Source: CAJQND01 sp051010055 (GTDB lineage Bacteria; Pseudomonadota; Alphaproteobacteria; Rhizobiales; CAJQND01). Taken from it: DNA of 17,646 bases. The stretch spans positions 1 to 17,646 of the forward strand of contig JBPCVY010000091.1 of the NCBI GenBank assembly GCA_051010055.1. Direction: 5' to 3'. Every line of letters starts with the position of its first letter. Position 1 is the stretch's first letter. Under the pieces are notes generated by a model that saw only the letters and a list, made by a program, of their open reading frames with translations, had not been told where the DNA came from and made no database searches. Position numbers and translations under genes: made by a program. Of the stretch, positions 1 to 7,201 are shown piece by piece.

Positions 1-504
1 ATCTTGACCGATTCGGCTGCTGAAAAAGCTGCACCTGCTGAAGAAGCCGCACCTGCTGAAGAAGCTGCAACTGCTGAAGAAGCTGCACCTGCTGAAAAAG
101 CTGCACCTGCTGAAGAAGCCGCACCTGCTGAAGAAGCTGCAACTGCTGAAGAAGCTGCACCTGCTGAAAAAGCTGCACCTGCCAAAGAAGCCGCACCTGC
201 TGAAAAAGCTGCACCTGCTGAAGAAGCTGCAACTGCTGAAGAAGCTGCACCTGCTGAAGAAGCCGCAGTCGCCACTTTTAAGGGCCTTGATGCGCCAAAC
301 GGTGAAGCCGATGATCTCAAAAAGATCACCGGTGTCGGCCCTGTGCTGGAGAAGAAGCTGAACGATATCGGCATTTTCCACTATGCGCAGATTGCAGCAT
401 TCACGGCTGAAGAAATCGCGCAGGTCGACGAAACCTTGAGCTTTAAGGGCCGCATTGAGCGGGACAATTGGCTTGAGCAGGCAGCAGAGCTTGCCAAGGG
501 TTAA
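1..504 (+). CDS. rpsB: 30S ribosomal protein S2, C-terminal part with Ala/Glu-rich repeat and helix-hairpin-helix extension (5' end outside window)
   Basis: The reading frame is open at the left edge, so only the 3' end is present; the TTG at position 4 is internal, not a start. What is visible is the lineage-specific tail, not the conserved S2 core. It has about 14 hexapeptides of the AEEAAP/AEKAAP type (19-270), then a short linker, then a globular domain of about 60 residues starting at LKKITGVGPVLEKKL and containing LSFKGRIERDNW. GVGP is a helix-hairpin-helix-type motif. In Hyphomicrobiales this domain is found at the C terminus of S2 and, from memory, also of L21 and NuoE. The assignment to S2 rests mainly on tsf following directly 69 bases downstream, the near-universal rpsB-tsf arrangement. 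The function of the extension is unknown to me; nucleic acid or ribosome contacts would be inference. Confidence 0.85.
   Translation: MLTDSAAEKAAPAEEAAPAEEAATAEEAAPAEKAAPAEEAAPAEEAATAEEAAPAEKAAPAKEAAPAEKAAPAEEAATAEEAAPAEEAAVATFKGLDAPNGEADDLKKITGVGPVLEKKLNDIGIFHYAQIAAFTAEEIAQVDETLSFKGRIERDNWLEQAAELAKG
19..270 (+). repeat. 18-base coding tandem repeat (14 hexapeptide units) inside rpsB
   Basis: Fourteen in-frame 18-base units encode A-E/K-E/K-A-A-P/T/V. Units vary at few positions (gaa/aaa, gct/gcc, cct/act), which gives a higher-order period of 72 bases (four units). The unit beginning gctgaaaaagctgcacct recurs at 19, 91 and 163. The third block is irregular, with an AKEAAP unit at 181-198 and an extra AEKAAP at 199-216. 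Because units are multiples of 3, copy-number change would not shift the frame. The encoded stretch is low complexity and probably a flexible or helical linker (inference). Confidence 0.92.
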
Positions 505-520
505 TTCAAAGAAACTAATC

Positions 521-544
521 AGCGGCCCGTTTCACCGGGCCGCT
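521..544 (+). terminator. GC-rich hairpin between rpsB and tsf (attenuator or processing stem)
   Basis: A perfect 9-bp stem (agcggcccg at 521-529 with cgggccgct at 536-544) encloses a 6-base loop, 16 bases after the rpsB stop. The following bases (tcagcaacc) lack a T-run, so full intrinsic termination is unlikely. Partial attenuation or mRNA processing that sets the S2 to EF-Ts ratio is possible but inferred. Confidence 0.55.
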
Positions 545-573
545 TCAGCAACCAGATTTTAAAGAGGCTTGTT

Positions 574-1500
574 ATGGCTGAAATTACCGCGAAGCTGGTA
601 AAGGAACTGCGCGAGAAAAGCGGCGCAGGTATGATGGACTGCAAGCAGGCATTGGTCGAAACAAGCGGCGATGTGGAAGCCGCAATCGACTGGTTGCGCA
701 AGAAGGGTATTGCAAAGGCTGAGAAGAAATCGGGCCGCACGGCCGCTGAAGGCCTTGTTGGCGTTGCCTCAGATGGCAAAGTCGGCGCGGTTGTCGAGGT
801 CAACTCGGAAACTGATTTTGTTGCCCGTAACGAAAAATTCCAGGAAATGGTGTCTTCCATCGCAAAGCTTGCGCTTGGTGTGGACAGCGATGTTGAAGTT
901 TTGAAGGCCGTGGAGGTTCCAGGCGCCGGCAAGAATGTTGCCGATCACCTGACCGATATGGTTGCCACAATCGGTGAAAACATGGGCGTGCGCCGGACCG
1001 AAAAGCTCGCTGTAGACAATGGCGTTGTTGCGTCATATGTGCACAACCAAACCGTTCCTGGCATGGGCAAGATCGGCGTTCTTGTGGCATTGGAGTCTAC
1101 AGGAGATGAAGAAAAGCTCGCCGCGTTGGGTAAGCAGATTGCCATGCATGTGGCAGCTACCAACCCGCTGGCCGTGAGCTCTGATGATCTTGACCAAAAT
1201 GTAGTTGAGCGTGAGCGTCAGGTTCTTGCTGACCAGGCACGCGACAGCGGCAAGCCGGAAGAGGTTATTGCCAAGATGATCGAAGGGCGCCTGCGCAAAT
1301 TCTTCGAAGAGGTGGTTCTGTTGTCCCAGACTTTCGTCATCGATGGCGAAAACACAGTCGGCAAGGCGGTGGAACTGGCCAGCAAAGACATCGGCGCACC
1401 GGTTACCGTGAAGGGCTTCGTGCGCTATGCACTTGGCGAAGGCATTGAAAAAGAAGAGGCCGATTTTGCCGCCGAAGTGGCAGCAGCGGTTGGTTCTTAA
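574..1500 (+). CDS. tsf: Elongation factor Ts
   Basis: EF-Ts is the cytoplasmic nucleotide-exchange factor that regenerates EF-Tu-GTP during translation. The protein is 308 residues, usual for alphaproteobacteria. Residues 1-55 form the UBA-like N-terminal domain, with the conserved LREKSGAGMMDCKQAL stretch. TDFVARN (about 80-86) is the family signature near the EF-Tu-contacting core; the dimerisation and core domains fill the rest. The ATG at 574 follows AGAGG at 563-567, a good ribosome binding site. It lies 69 bases after rpsB and is closed by a strong terminator at 1545-1586, so rpsB-tsf is probably one transcription unit. Nothing odd is visible. Identity is essentially certain from the sequence. 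Confidence 0.98.
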   Translation: MAEITAKLVKELREKSGAGMMDCKQALVETSGDVEAAIDWLRKKGIAKAEKKSGRTAAEGLVGVASDGKVGAVVEVNSETDFVARNEKFQEMVSSIAKLALGVDSDVEVLKAVEVPGAGKNVADHLTDMVATIGENMGVRRTEKLAVDNGVVASYVHNQTVPGMGKIGVLVALESTGDEEKLAALGKQIAMHVAATNPLAVSSDDLDQNVVERERQVLADQARDSGKPEEVIAKMIEGRLRKFFEEVVLLSQTFVIDGENTVGKAVELASKDIGAPVTVKGFVRYALGEGIEKEEADFAAEVAAAVGS

Positions 1501-1544
1501 CCGGAATTTCTCTCGGGGGGCGCGCGAATCGCGCGTGGGGGAGT

Positions 1545-1586
1545 AAAAAAGGCTCTGGCACTTGCTGCCAGAGCTTTTTTCTTTTT
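1545..1586 (+). terminator. Intrinsic terminator after tsf
   Basis: A 9-bp perfect stem (gctctggca 1552-1560 with tgccagagc 1566-1574) and 5-base loop is flanked by an A-run (1545-1550) and a T-run (1575-1580, then c and five more t). The A/T flanks can extend the pairing, and the site could also act on the opposite strand. It lies 51 bases after the tsf stop and separates rpsB-tsf from pyrH. Confidence 0.9.
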
Positions 1587-1619
1587 GTAGACTGGCAAAT
1601 ATGGTGCAGAGAGGCGCTG

Positions 1620-2339
1620 ATGGCTGAACTCATATACAAACGGATTTTGCTGAAAGTATCGGGCGAGGCGCTGATGGGCGGACTCGGTCATGGCATCGAT
1701 ATGAACGAAGTCTCGCGCATCGCTGAAGAAGTGGCTGAAGCGCGCGCGCTGGGTGCCGAAATTTCCATTGTTATCGGTGGTGGTAACATTTTCCGTGGCG
1801 TTGCGGGCGCTGCCAAGGGTATGGACCGGGGCGAGGCGGATTATATGGGCATGCTGGCAACGGTGATGAACGCCATTGCCCTGCAAGGTGGCTTGCGCCG
1901 CGCCGGGCTGGATGCCCGCGCCATGTCGGCGATTCCCATGCCGACGGTGTGCGAGCCGTTTACAAGGCCTGCAGCGCTCAATCACATAGAGCAGGGCAGG
2001 GTGGTCATATTTGCAGCCGGCACCGGCAATCCCTATTTCACCACTGATACCGCAGCTGCGCTTCGTGCAGCGGAGATGGGGTGTGATGCGCTGTTGAAGG
2101 GCACCAGTGTTGATGGAATTTATTCTGACGACCCGAAAACGGTGCCCGGCGCCAAACGCTACGACCAGTTGAGTTTCACTGAGGTACTGGCGCAAAATCT
2201 AAAAATAATGGATGCTGCTGCGATTGCCCTTGCGCGGGACAATCACATTCCCATAATCGTGTTCTCAATCAGGGAAGCTGGGAACGTCATAAAAGTAATT
2301 CAGGGCGAGGGAAAACATTCGGTCGTGCGCGATCGCTAA
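1620..2339 (+). CDS. pyrH: Uridylate (UMP) kinase
   Basis: PyrH phosphorylates UMP to UDP with ATP in de novo pyrimidine synthesis. It is a hexameric cytoplasmic enzyme of the amino-acid-kinase fold, often GTP-activated and UTP-inhibited. The 239-residue length matches the family. Visible motifs are the N-terminal LLKVSGEAL (phosphate-binding Lys), IVIGGGNIFRG, the DYMGMLATVMNA helix, FAAGTGNPYFTTDTAA (UMP and catalytic region) and LLKGTSVDGIYSDDP. The ATG at 1620 is preceded by AGAGAGG at 1608-1614. It is the first gene after the tsf terminator, so a promoter should lie in 1587-1607 or upstream within the terminator region, but no clear one was seen. frr follows 44 bases downstream, the standard pyrH-frr pairing. 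Confidence 0.98.
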   Translation: MAELIYKRILLKVSGEALMGGLGHGIDMNEVSRIAEEVAEARALGAEISIVIGGGNIFRGVAGAAKGMDRGEADYMGMLATVMNAIALQGGLRRAGLDARAMSAIPMPTVCEPFTRPAALNHIEQGRVVIFAAGTGNPYFTTDTAAALRAAEMGCDALLKGTSVDGIYSDDPKTVPGAKRYDQLSFTEVLAQNLKIMDAAAIALARDNHIPIIVFSIREAGNVIKVIQGEGKHSVVRDR

Positions 2340-2383
2340 ATACGCGCCGCCAATAAAAACGAATGAGTGGGGAGTAAATCAAA

Positions 2384-2947
2384 ATGAGCGATAACACGCT
2401 GGATCTTAAAGATATTGAGCACCGCATGGAACGGGCCGTTGAAGTTCTGAAGGAAGAATTTGGCGGTTTGCGCACCGGGCGCGCCTCGGCCAGCCTTCTG
2501 GAGCCACTTGTGGTAGAGGCTTACGGTGCAAAGATGCCCATGAACCAAGTCGGCACCATTTCGGTGCCGGAGTCGCGTATGATAACCGTGCAGGTTTGGG
2601 ATAATTCGCTCGTTAGTGCTGTTGAAAAGGCCATCCGTGAATCAAGCCTTGGGCTCAACCCGATGACCGAAGGCCAGCTATTGAGGGTGCCTTTGCCTGA
2701 GCTTACCCAGGAACGTCGCGCCGAATTGTCGAAAGTTGCCGGCCAATATGCAGAGCAAGCCCGGGTTGCCATTCGAAATATTCGTAAACACAGCATGGAT
2801 GCCCTTAAAAAGGCGGAAAAAGATAGTGATATCAGTGAAGACCTACATCGCGATCTAGGCGTCGAAGTCCAAACTCTGACCGATACATATGTTGGCAATG
2901 TAGACGAAACGCTGGCGCACAAGGAAGAGGAGATCATGCAGGTTTAA
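2384..2947 (+). CDS. frr: Ribosome recycling factor
   Basis: RRF works with EF-G to split post-termination ribosomes so that subunits and mRNA are released. The protein is 187 residues, close to the usual 185. Family features seen are the N-terminal three-helix-bundle strand ending in LRTGRASASLLEPLVVEAYG, the hinge and domain II with VGTISVPESRMITVQVWD, and the long C-terminal helix with RRAELSKVA and VAIRNIRKHSMDALKK. The ATG at 2384 follows GGGGAG at 2369-2374. A small stem (aacgct/ggcgtt, 2946-2960) overlaps the stop codon and may weakly attenuate, but it lacks a proper T-run. It sits between pyrH and uppS as in most proteobacteria. Confidence 0.98.
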   Translation: MSDNTLDLKDIEHRMERAVEVLKEEFGGLRTGRASASLLEPLVVEAYGAKMPMNQVGTISVPESRMITVQVWDNSLVSAVEKAIRESSLGLNPMTEGQLLRVPLPELTQERRAELSKVAGQYAEQARVAIRNIRKHSMDALKKAEKDSDISEDLHRDLGVEVQTLTDTYVGNVDETLAHKEEEIMQV

Positions 2948-2982
2948 CGCTCAAGGCGTTTTATCCCTGCAACGGTTTGCAC

Positions 2983-3765
2983 ATGGCCGTCAGCCCGTCT
3001 CATATTTCAAAAGAAGCAAAAACTGCGCGCGAGGGCGACGAAAACCGGTTGCGCCATATTGCTATTATTATGGATGGCAATGGGCGCTGGGCCGAGCGCC
3101 GCTCACTGCCCCGTTCGGCCGGTCACCGGCAGGGGGTTGAGGCTGTCCGGCGCACGGTTCGTGCAGCGCTGGAGCACGGTATTGAGCATCTGACACTCTT
3201 CAGTTTTTCTTCGGAAAATTGGTCGCGGCCGGTTGATGAGGTGCAGTATCTCATGGCACTTCTACGCCGCTTTGTTCATCAGGATGTGGCCGAGCTGCAT
3301 GCGGCAGGGGTGAAGGTTCAGGCCCTTGGCAACAGGGAGAACATTTCGGCGGATATTGTGAAGCTTATCGAAGAATCTGAGCACATGACCGCGGATAATA
3401 CCGCGATGACAGTCAATTTGGCTTTCAACTATGGCAGCCGTGATGAGATTATCAGAACCGCCCGGAAACTGGCCCGCGAAGTGGCGGCCGGCAAGCTGGA
3501 ACCAGAAGAAATAGATGAAGCCGCCTTTGAATCGGAATTGGATACTGCAGGTATTCCAGACCCTGATCTCGTGATCAGAACGTCAGGCGAACAGCGGCTT
3601 TCGAATTTTCTTATGTGGCAGTGCGCTTATTCGGAACTGGTTTTTCTCGATGACCACTGGCCGGATTTCTCCAAGGAACATCTTGACCGGGCCATCGATA
3701 TTTACAACGCACGCAACCGCCGCTTTGGCGGGCTCAATTTCACCAAAGCGGCGCCTGGCACATGA
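2983..3765 (+). CDS. uppS: Isoprenyl transferase (undecaprenyl diphosphate synthase)
   Basis: UppS is a cytoplasmic, membrane-associated cis-prenyltransferase. It extends farnesyl diphosphate with isopentenyl diphosphate to C55 undecaprenyl diphosphate, the carrier lipid precursor for peptidoglycan and surface polysaccharides. The hallmark IAIIMDGNGRWA carries the catalytic Asp; FSFSSENWSRP and RTSGEQRLSNFLMWQ with the following E (diphosphate-binding Arg and Ser residues) are also present. The length of 260 residues is normal. I chose ATG 2983; an in-frame TTG at 2977 is possible. Neither has a clear ribosome binding site, so translation may be coupled to frr, which ends 35 bases upstream. 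It overlaps cdsA by 4 bases (ATGA), indicating translational coupling. Confidence 0.96.
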   Translation: MAVSPSHISKEAKTAREGDENRLRHIAIIMDGNGRWAERRSLPRSAGHRQGVEAVRRTVRAALEHGIEHLTLFSFSSENWSRPVDEVQYLMALLRRFVHQDVAELHAAGVKVQALGNRENISADIVKLIEESEHMTADNTAMTVNLAFNYGSRDEIIRTARKLAREVAAGKLEPEEIDEAAFESELDTAGIPDPDLVIRTSGEQRLSNFLMWQCAYSELVFLDDHWPDFSKEHLDRAIDIYNARNRRFGGLNFTKAAPGT

Positions 3766-4610
3766 GCAAACCTGACACGCCGGGTAAATGGCGCGATTTG
3801 AGCTTGCGGGCTGGTGCTGCTCTGGTGTTAGTGCCCATTGTCATCTTATGTGTTTATCTGGGTGGCATTGCTTATCTGGTTTTGCTTATTCTGGCAGCAT
3901 TTCAGATGGCGTTGGAATGGTGCAAATTGGTTTTTCCCGAAGAACGCCGACCCGTGCAGACGATGCTGCATCTTTTAACAGTGCTGGGCGTGCTGCTTGG
4001 TCTTATCTGGGCAAATCCTCTTGTTTCGCTTATCTGCTTTGGCGCCGGGTGGGGGGCAAGCACTATTTTGGCAAGGGGGCTTGAAGCAAACCATTATCCG
4101 TGGGCATTGTTGGGGATTCCTTATCTGATTCTGCCGATTGCCTCTCTTTATGTTTTGAGGGCTGATCCCGGCTATGGCCTGATGGCCGTTATCTGGGTGC
4201 TTGTGGTCATCTGGGCAACGGACACAGGTGCATACTTCGCCGGCAAAACCATTGGCGGGCCAAAGCTTTCACCCCGGTTTTCGCCAAAGAAAACCTGGTC
4301 CGGCCTTGCCGGTGGGGCGTTGCTTGCAGCGCTTGCTGGCGCCGGAGTTGCCAACTATTTCAACATTGTACCTTTTGGCGCGTTGGCATTGCTCGCCGCA
4401 TTCGTTGCGGTTGTCTCACAAGGAGGCGACATATTTGAAAGCGCCATGAAGCGGAATTTCGGAGTGAAGGATTCTGGCACAATCTTGCCCGGGCACGGTG
4501 GCATACTGGACAGGGTGGACGGGTTAATTTTCGCAGCTGTCCTGTGCGCTGGGATTGGCGTCATGCGCGCCGGGATAGAAAGGGCCGGCGCCGGCCTTCT
4601 TGTTTGGTAG
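3762..4610 (+). CDS. cdsA: Phosphatidate cytidylyltransferase (CDP-diacylglycerol synthase)
   Basis: CdsA converts phosphatidic acid and CTP to CDP-diacylglycerol, the precursor of all phospholipids, in the inner membrane. The 282-residue protein is mostly hydrophobic, with about eight predicted membrane segments by eye, beginning with residues 14-45. The family signature is complete near residues 227-253: SAMKRNFGVKDSG followed by LPGHGGILDRVD, which carries the metal- and substrate-binding Lys, Asp and His residues. The start ATG overlaps the uppS stop by 4 bases. The dxr ribosome binding site begins within the last bases of this gene. The uppS-cdsA-dxr-rseP order is a conserved envelope cluster in proteobacteria. 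Confidence 0.97.
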   Translation: MSKPDTPGKWRDLSLRAGAALVLVPIVILCVYLGGIAYLVLLILAAFQMALEWCKLVFPEERRPVQTMLHLLTVLGVLLGLIWANPLVSLICFGAGWGASTILARGLEANHYPWALLGIPYLILPIASLYVLRADPGYGLMAVIWVLVVIWATDTGAYFAGKTIGGPKLSPRFSPKKTWSGLAGGALLAALAGAGVANYFNIVPFGALALLAAFVAVVSQGGDIFESAMKRNFGVKDSGTILPGHGGILDRVDGLIFAAVLCAGIGVMRAGIERAGAGLLVW

Positions 4611-4623
4611 GAGAGGCTTGGAA

Positions 4624-5823
4624 TTGGGTGCAGTACAAAAATCGAATGGGGAACGCCGGCGGCTGACAATCCTCGGGTCAACCGGTTCTATCGGATGCTC
4701 GACGCTTAATGTGGTGGCGCACAACCAAGCCAGTTTCGATATTGCCGCGCTGGTTGGCAATTCCAATATTGAGCTGCTTGCAAACCAGGCATTGTCATTC
4801 CGCGCCGAATTGGCGGTCACCGCAGATGAGAGCCGCTATGAAGAACTTGCCGAACGGCTAAAAGGCAGCGGCATTGAAGTTGCTGCGGGCCAGAACGCGG
4901 TCATTGAGGCAGCGCAGCGCCCATGCGATATCACCATGGCGGCGATTGTCGGAGCCGCGGGCCTGGAGCCGACCCTGGCTGCTGCAAAACAAGGGGCCAT
5001 CATCGCCCTTGCCAACAAAGAATGCCTGGTGTGTGCAGGCGATGTGTTTCTCGACACATTGCAAAAAACCGGCACCACTCTGCTTCCTGTTGATTCAGAA
5101 CACAGCGCGGTTTTCCAGGTGCTGGATCAAACCCAGCGCGATCAAATCGACAAGATTATTCTCACCGCGTCGGGCGGACCGTTTCGTGCATACGAGCTTG
5201 ATGCCCTTGCCGCCGTTACCCCCAAGCAGGCTCTCAATCACCCTAACTGGGACATGGGACCGAAAGTGACAATCGATTCATCGACTTTGATGAATAAAGG
5301 CCTGGAACTTATTGAAGCATATTATCTTTTTCCGGTTAAGGCAGAGCAGCTTGATGCGGTAATTCACCGCCAGTCCATCGTTCATTCTCTGGTTGCCTAC
5401 AAAGACGGATCGGTGCTTGCGCAAATGGGCGAACCGGATATGAAAACCCCAATTGCCTACGCCCTTGGCTGGCCCAACAGAATTCCAGCACCGGTGAAGC
5501 GACTGGATCTTGCCGCCATCGGGCAGCTCAATTTCGAGCCGGTTGACCCGCAAAAATTCCCTGCCGTCAATCTGTGCCTGGGGTGCCTTGAGCGCGGCGG
5601 CAGCGCAACAACGGTCATGAATGCGGCGAATGAAGTGGCCGTTGCCGAATTTTTGTCTAAAAAATTGGCATACTTGGAAATTACGCGCCTTATTGATGCA
5701 ACGCTCGAAGCGGCAGAAAAAGACGGCATGGTTGCCAAACTGCACTCGCTCGAGGACGTTTCAAGCGCCGACACCTATGGACGGGAAAGAGCCAGCGAAT
5801 TGGCCCGTTCTTTGCGCCGTTAA
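4624..5823 (+). CDS. dxr: 1-deoxy-D-xylulose 5-phosphate reductoisomerase
   Basis: DXR makes 2-C-methyl-D-erythritol 4-phosphate, the committed step of the non-mevalonate isoprenoid pathway, which feeds UppS encoded upstream. Motifs in order: LTILGSTGSIG (NADPH-binding loop), ALANKECLVCAG, PVDSEHSAVFQ (metal and substrate ligands), LTASGGPFR, HPNWDMGPKVTIDSS and STLMNKGLELIEA, then the mobile-loop region HRQSIVHSLVAYKDGS. Length is about 399 residues, as expected. The start is uncertain: AGGAGAGG lies at 4609-4616 and there is no ATG, so TTG 4624 (7 bases from the site) fits best. TTG 4618 and TTG 4600 are in frame as alternatives. It follows cdsA by 13 bases. An intergenic gap of 101 bases then precedes rseP. 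Confidence 0.97.
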   Translation: MGAVQKSNGERRRLTILGSTGSIGCSTLNVVAHNQASFDIAALVGNSNIELLANQALSFRAELAVTADESRYEELAERLKGSGIEVAAGQNAVIEAAQRPCDITMAAIVGAAGLEPTLAAAKQGAIIALANKECLVCAGDVFLDTLQKTGTTLLPVDSEHSAVFQVLDQTQRDQIDKIILTASGGPFRAYELDALAAVTPKQALNHPNWDMGPKVTIDSSTLMNKGLELIEAYYLFPVKAEQLDAVIHRQSIVHSLVAYKDGSVLAQMGEPDMKTPIAYALGWPNRIPAPVKRLDLAAIGQLNFEPVDPQKFPAVNLCLGCLERGGSATTVMNAANEVAVAEFLSKKLAYLEITRLIDATLEAAEKDGMVAKLHSLEDVSSADTYGRERASELARSLRR

Positions 5824-5924
5824 CGCAGTGCAAAGCTGGCTGTGTGCAAATAGCATAATCTATGACATAAGGACGGTCACCATACGCTGGGGGGCCGGCG
5901 CACTTACAGGCAAGGGACGCTAAT

Positions 5925-7073
5925 ATGGACTTGATCGCCTCATCCGTTGGTTCGATCTACAATCTGGTTGTAATGACCATCCTGCCGTTCTTATTTGTTT
6001 TGACGGTCATCATATTTATCCATGAAATGGGCCACTTTCTCGTTGCCCGCTGGTGCAAAGTGAAAGTTGATGTGTTTTCCGTTGGCTTTGGCCAGGAAAT
6101 CGCCGGCTTTACAGACAAAAAGGGCACCCGCTGGAAGCTCGGCTGGATCCCGCTTGGCGGCTACGTCAAATTTGCGGGCGATATGTCTGCAGCAAGCACA
6201 CCCGACCGCGAAGCGATTGAAGAAATGCCTGCCGACGAGAGGGAAGGTACCTTTCATAACAAAAGCTTAGGCCAAAGAGCGGCGGTTGTTGCGGCTGGCC
6301 CGGCGGCAAACTTTCTTTTGTCGATTGCGATTTTCGCCCTAACAGTCATGCTCATCGGCCGGGTGGTGACCCTGCCTCAGGTAGACGAAATCAGGCCTAA
6401 CAGCGCGGCTGCGGAAGCCGGCTTCCAAGTTGGCGACCTGATCACCTCAATCGATGATACGGAAGTTGAGGATTTTTCCGACCTTCAGCGGATTGTCGCC
6501 ACGAGTGGCGGCGCCACCATGACGTTCAAGGTCAAGAGAGACGGCAAGGAAGTCACCTTGCGGGCAACTCCCAAATACCAGGAAATGAATGACGGCTTTG
6601 GCAACAAGGTGCGCCGTGCGCTGCTGGGAATCAGCCGCAAGAGCCGTGATGACAGGGTTTTGGAGAAGTATGGGCCGGTAAAAGCTGTGGGTTATGGTGT
6701 TGAACAAACATGGTTCATCATCAATTCTACGCTCAAATATTTGTATGGTGTTGTCGCCGGGCGTGAAGACGCCAGCCAGCTTGGCGGGCCGATTCGCATT
6801 GCCGAAATGAGCGGGCAGGTGGCCACGTTCGGATTTGCCGCTCTTATGAACTGGGCTGCGCTCTTGTCAGTAAGTATAGGATTAATTAACCTTTTTCCGA
6901 TTCCTATGCTTGATGGAGGACATCTTTTATATTACGGAATCGAGGCGGTGCGTGGGAAACCTTTAAGCGCCAAAATGCAGGACTTCGGGTTCAGGGTGGG
7001 ACTGGCCTTTGTGCTGCTTTTGATGCTGTTTGCAACATACAACGATATCCGCCCTAAAATAGACATTTTCTGA
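5925..7073 (+). CDS. rseP: RseP-type site-2 zinc metalloprotease (inner membrane)
   Basis: This is a membrane-embedded site-2 protease. In E. coli RseP cleaves the anti-sigma factor RseA and remnant signal peptides; the substrate here is unknown. The zinc site HEMGH is at residues 33-37 in the first membrane helix, and the third ligand lies in PMLDGGH near residue 330. One PDZ domain is visible at about residues 150-218 (VDEIRPNSAAAEAGFQVGD and following); E. coli RseP has two. Hydrophobic helices lie near 17-32, 118-140, 300-325 and 355-373. Length is 382 residues, usual for alphaproteobacterial members. ATG 5925 follows AAGGGA at 5912-5917. It sits between dxr and bamA, the classical envelope-stress neighbourhood. 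Confidence 0.96.
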   Translation: MDLIASSVGSIYNLVVMTILPFLFVLTVIIFIHEMGHFLVARWCKVKVDVFSVGFGQEIAGFTDKKGTRWKLGWIPLGGYVKFAGDMSAASTPDREAIEEMPADEREGTFHNKSLGQRAAVVAAGPAANFLLSIAIFALTVMLIGRVVTLPQVDEIRPNSAAAEAGFQVGDLITSIDDTEVEDFSDLQRIVATSGGATMTFKVKRDGKEVTLRATPKYQEMNDGFGNKVRRALLGISRKSRDDRVLEKYGPVKAVGYGVEQTWFIINSTLKYLYGVVAGREDASQLGGPIRIAEMSGQVATFGFAALMNWAALLSVSIGLINLFPIPMLDGGHLLYYGIEAVRGKPLSAKMQDFGFRVGLAFVLLLMLFATYNDIRPKIDIF

Positions 7074-7113
7074 CCCCTCTAAAAGAGGGTGGGAAAATTG
7101 TGAAACGTTTGGT

Positions 7114-7141
7114 TTGCAAAGCACTCGAAACGTCGTAATAA
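7114..7141 (+). promoter_or_regulatory. Possible promoter upstream of bamA
   Basis: ttgcaa (7114-7119), a 16-base spacer and taataa (7136-7141) resemble a weak sigma-70-type promoter about 60 bases before the bamA ATG. A direct repeat gaaacgt (7102-7108 and 7127-7133) flanks and overlaps it and could be a regulator or sigma-factor contact. The assignment is by eye and weak. Confidence 0.25.
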
Positions 7142-7201
7142 GTGTCCCATAATTGTGTTCGGTCGCCGGGGAGCGGGACCAATCGAGGGCGAACAGTCTT
7201 G

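Noticed and set aside
19..270. CRISPR array or non-coding satellite
   Set aside because: Units are 18 bases with no spacers, fully in frame, and encode an Ala/Glu-rich linker within rpsB.
1..504. rplU (L21) or nuoE C terminus instead of rpsB
   Set aside because: These share the helix-hairpin-helix tail in this order, but the directly adjacent tsf strongly favours rpsB.
519..932. 137-residue minus-strand frame over tsf
   Set aside because: Antisense shadow of the tsf reading frame with no recognisable domain or ribosome binding site; the same holds for other long antisense frames such as 1497-2195, 5278-5745, 7634-8128 and 11025-11504.
5824..5924. Promoter for rseP around cataat (5851-5856)
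   Set aside because: No convincing -35 element at a suitable distance; only the ribosome binding site at 5912-5917 is clear.
7142..7201. Longer bamA start at GTG 7142
   Set aside because: It would put 20 non-hydrophobic residues before an otherwise good signal peptide starting at ATG 7202.
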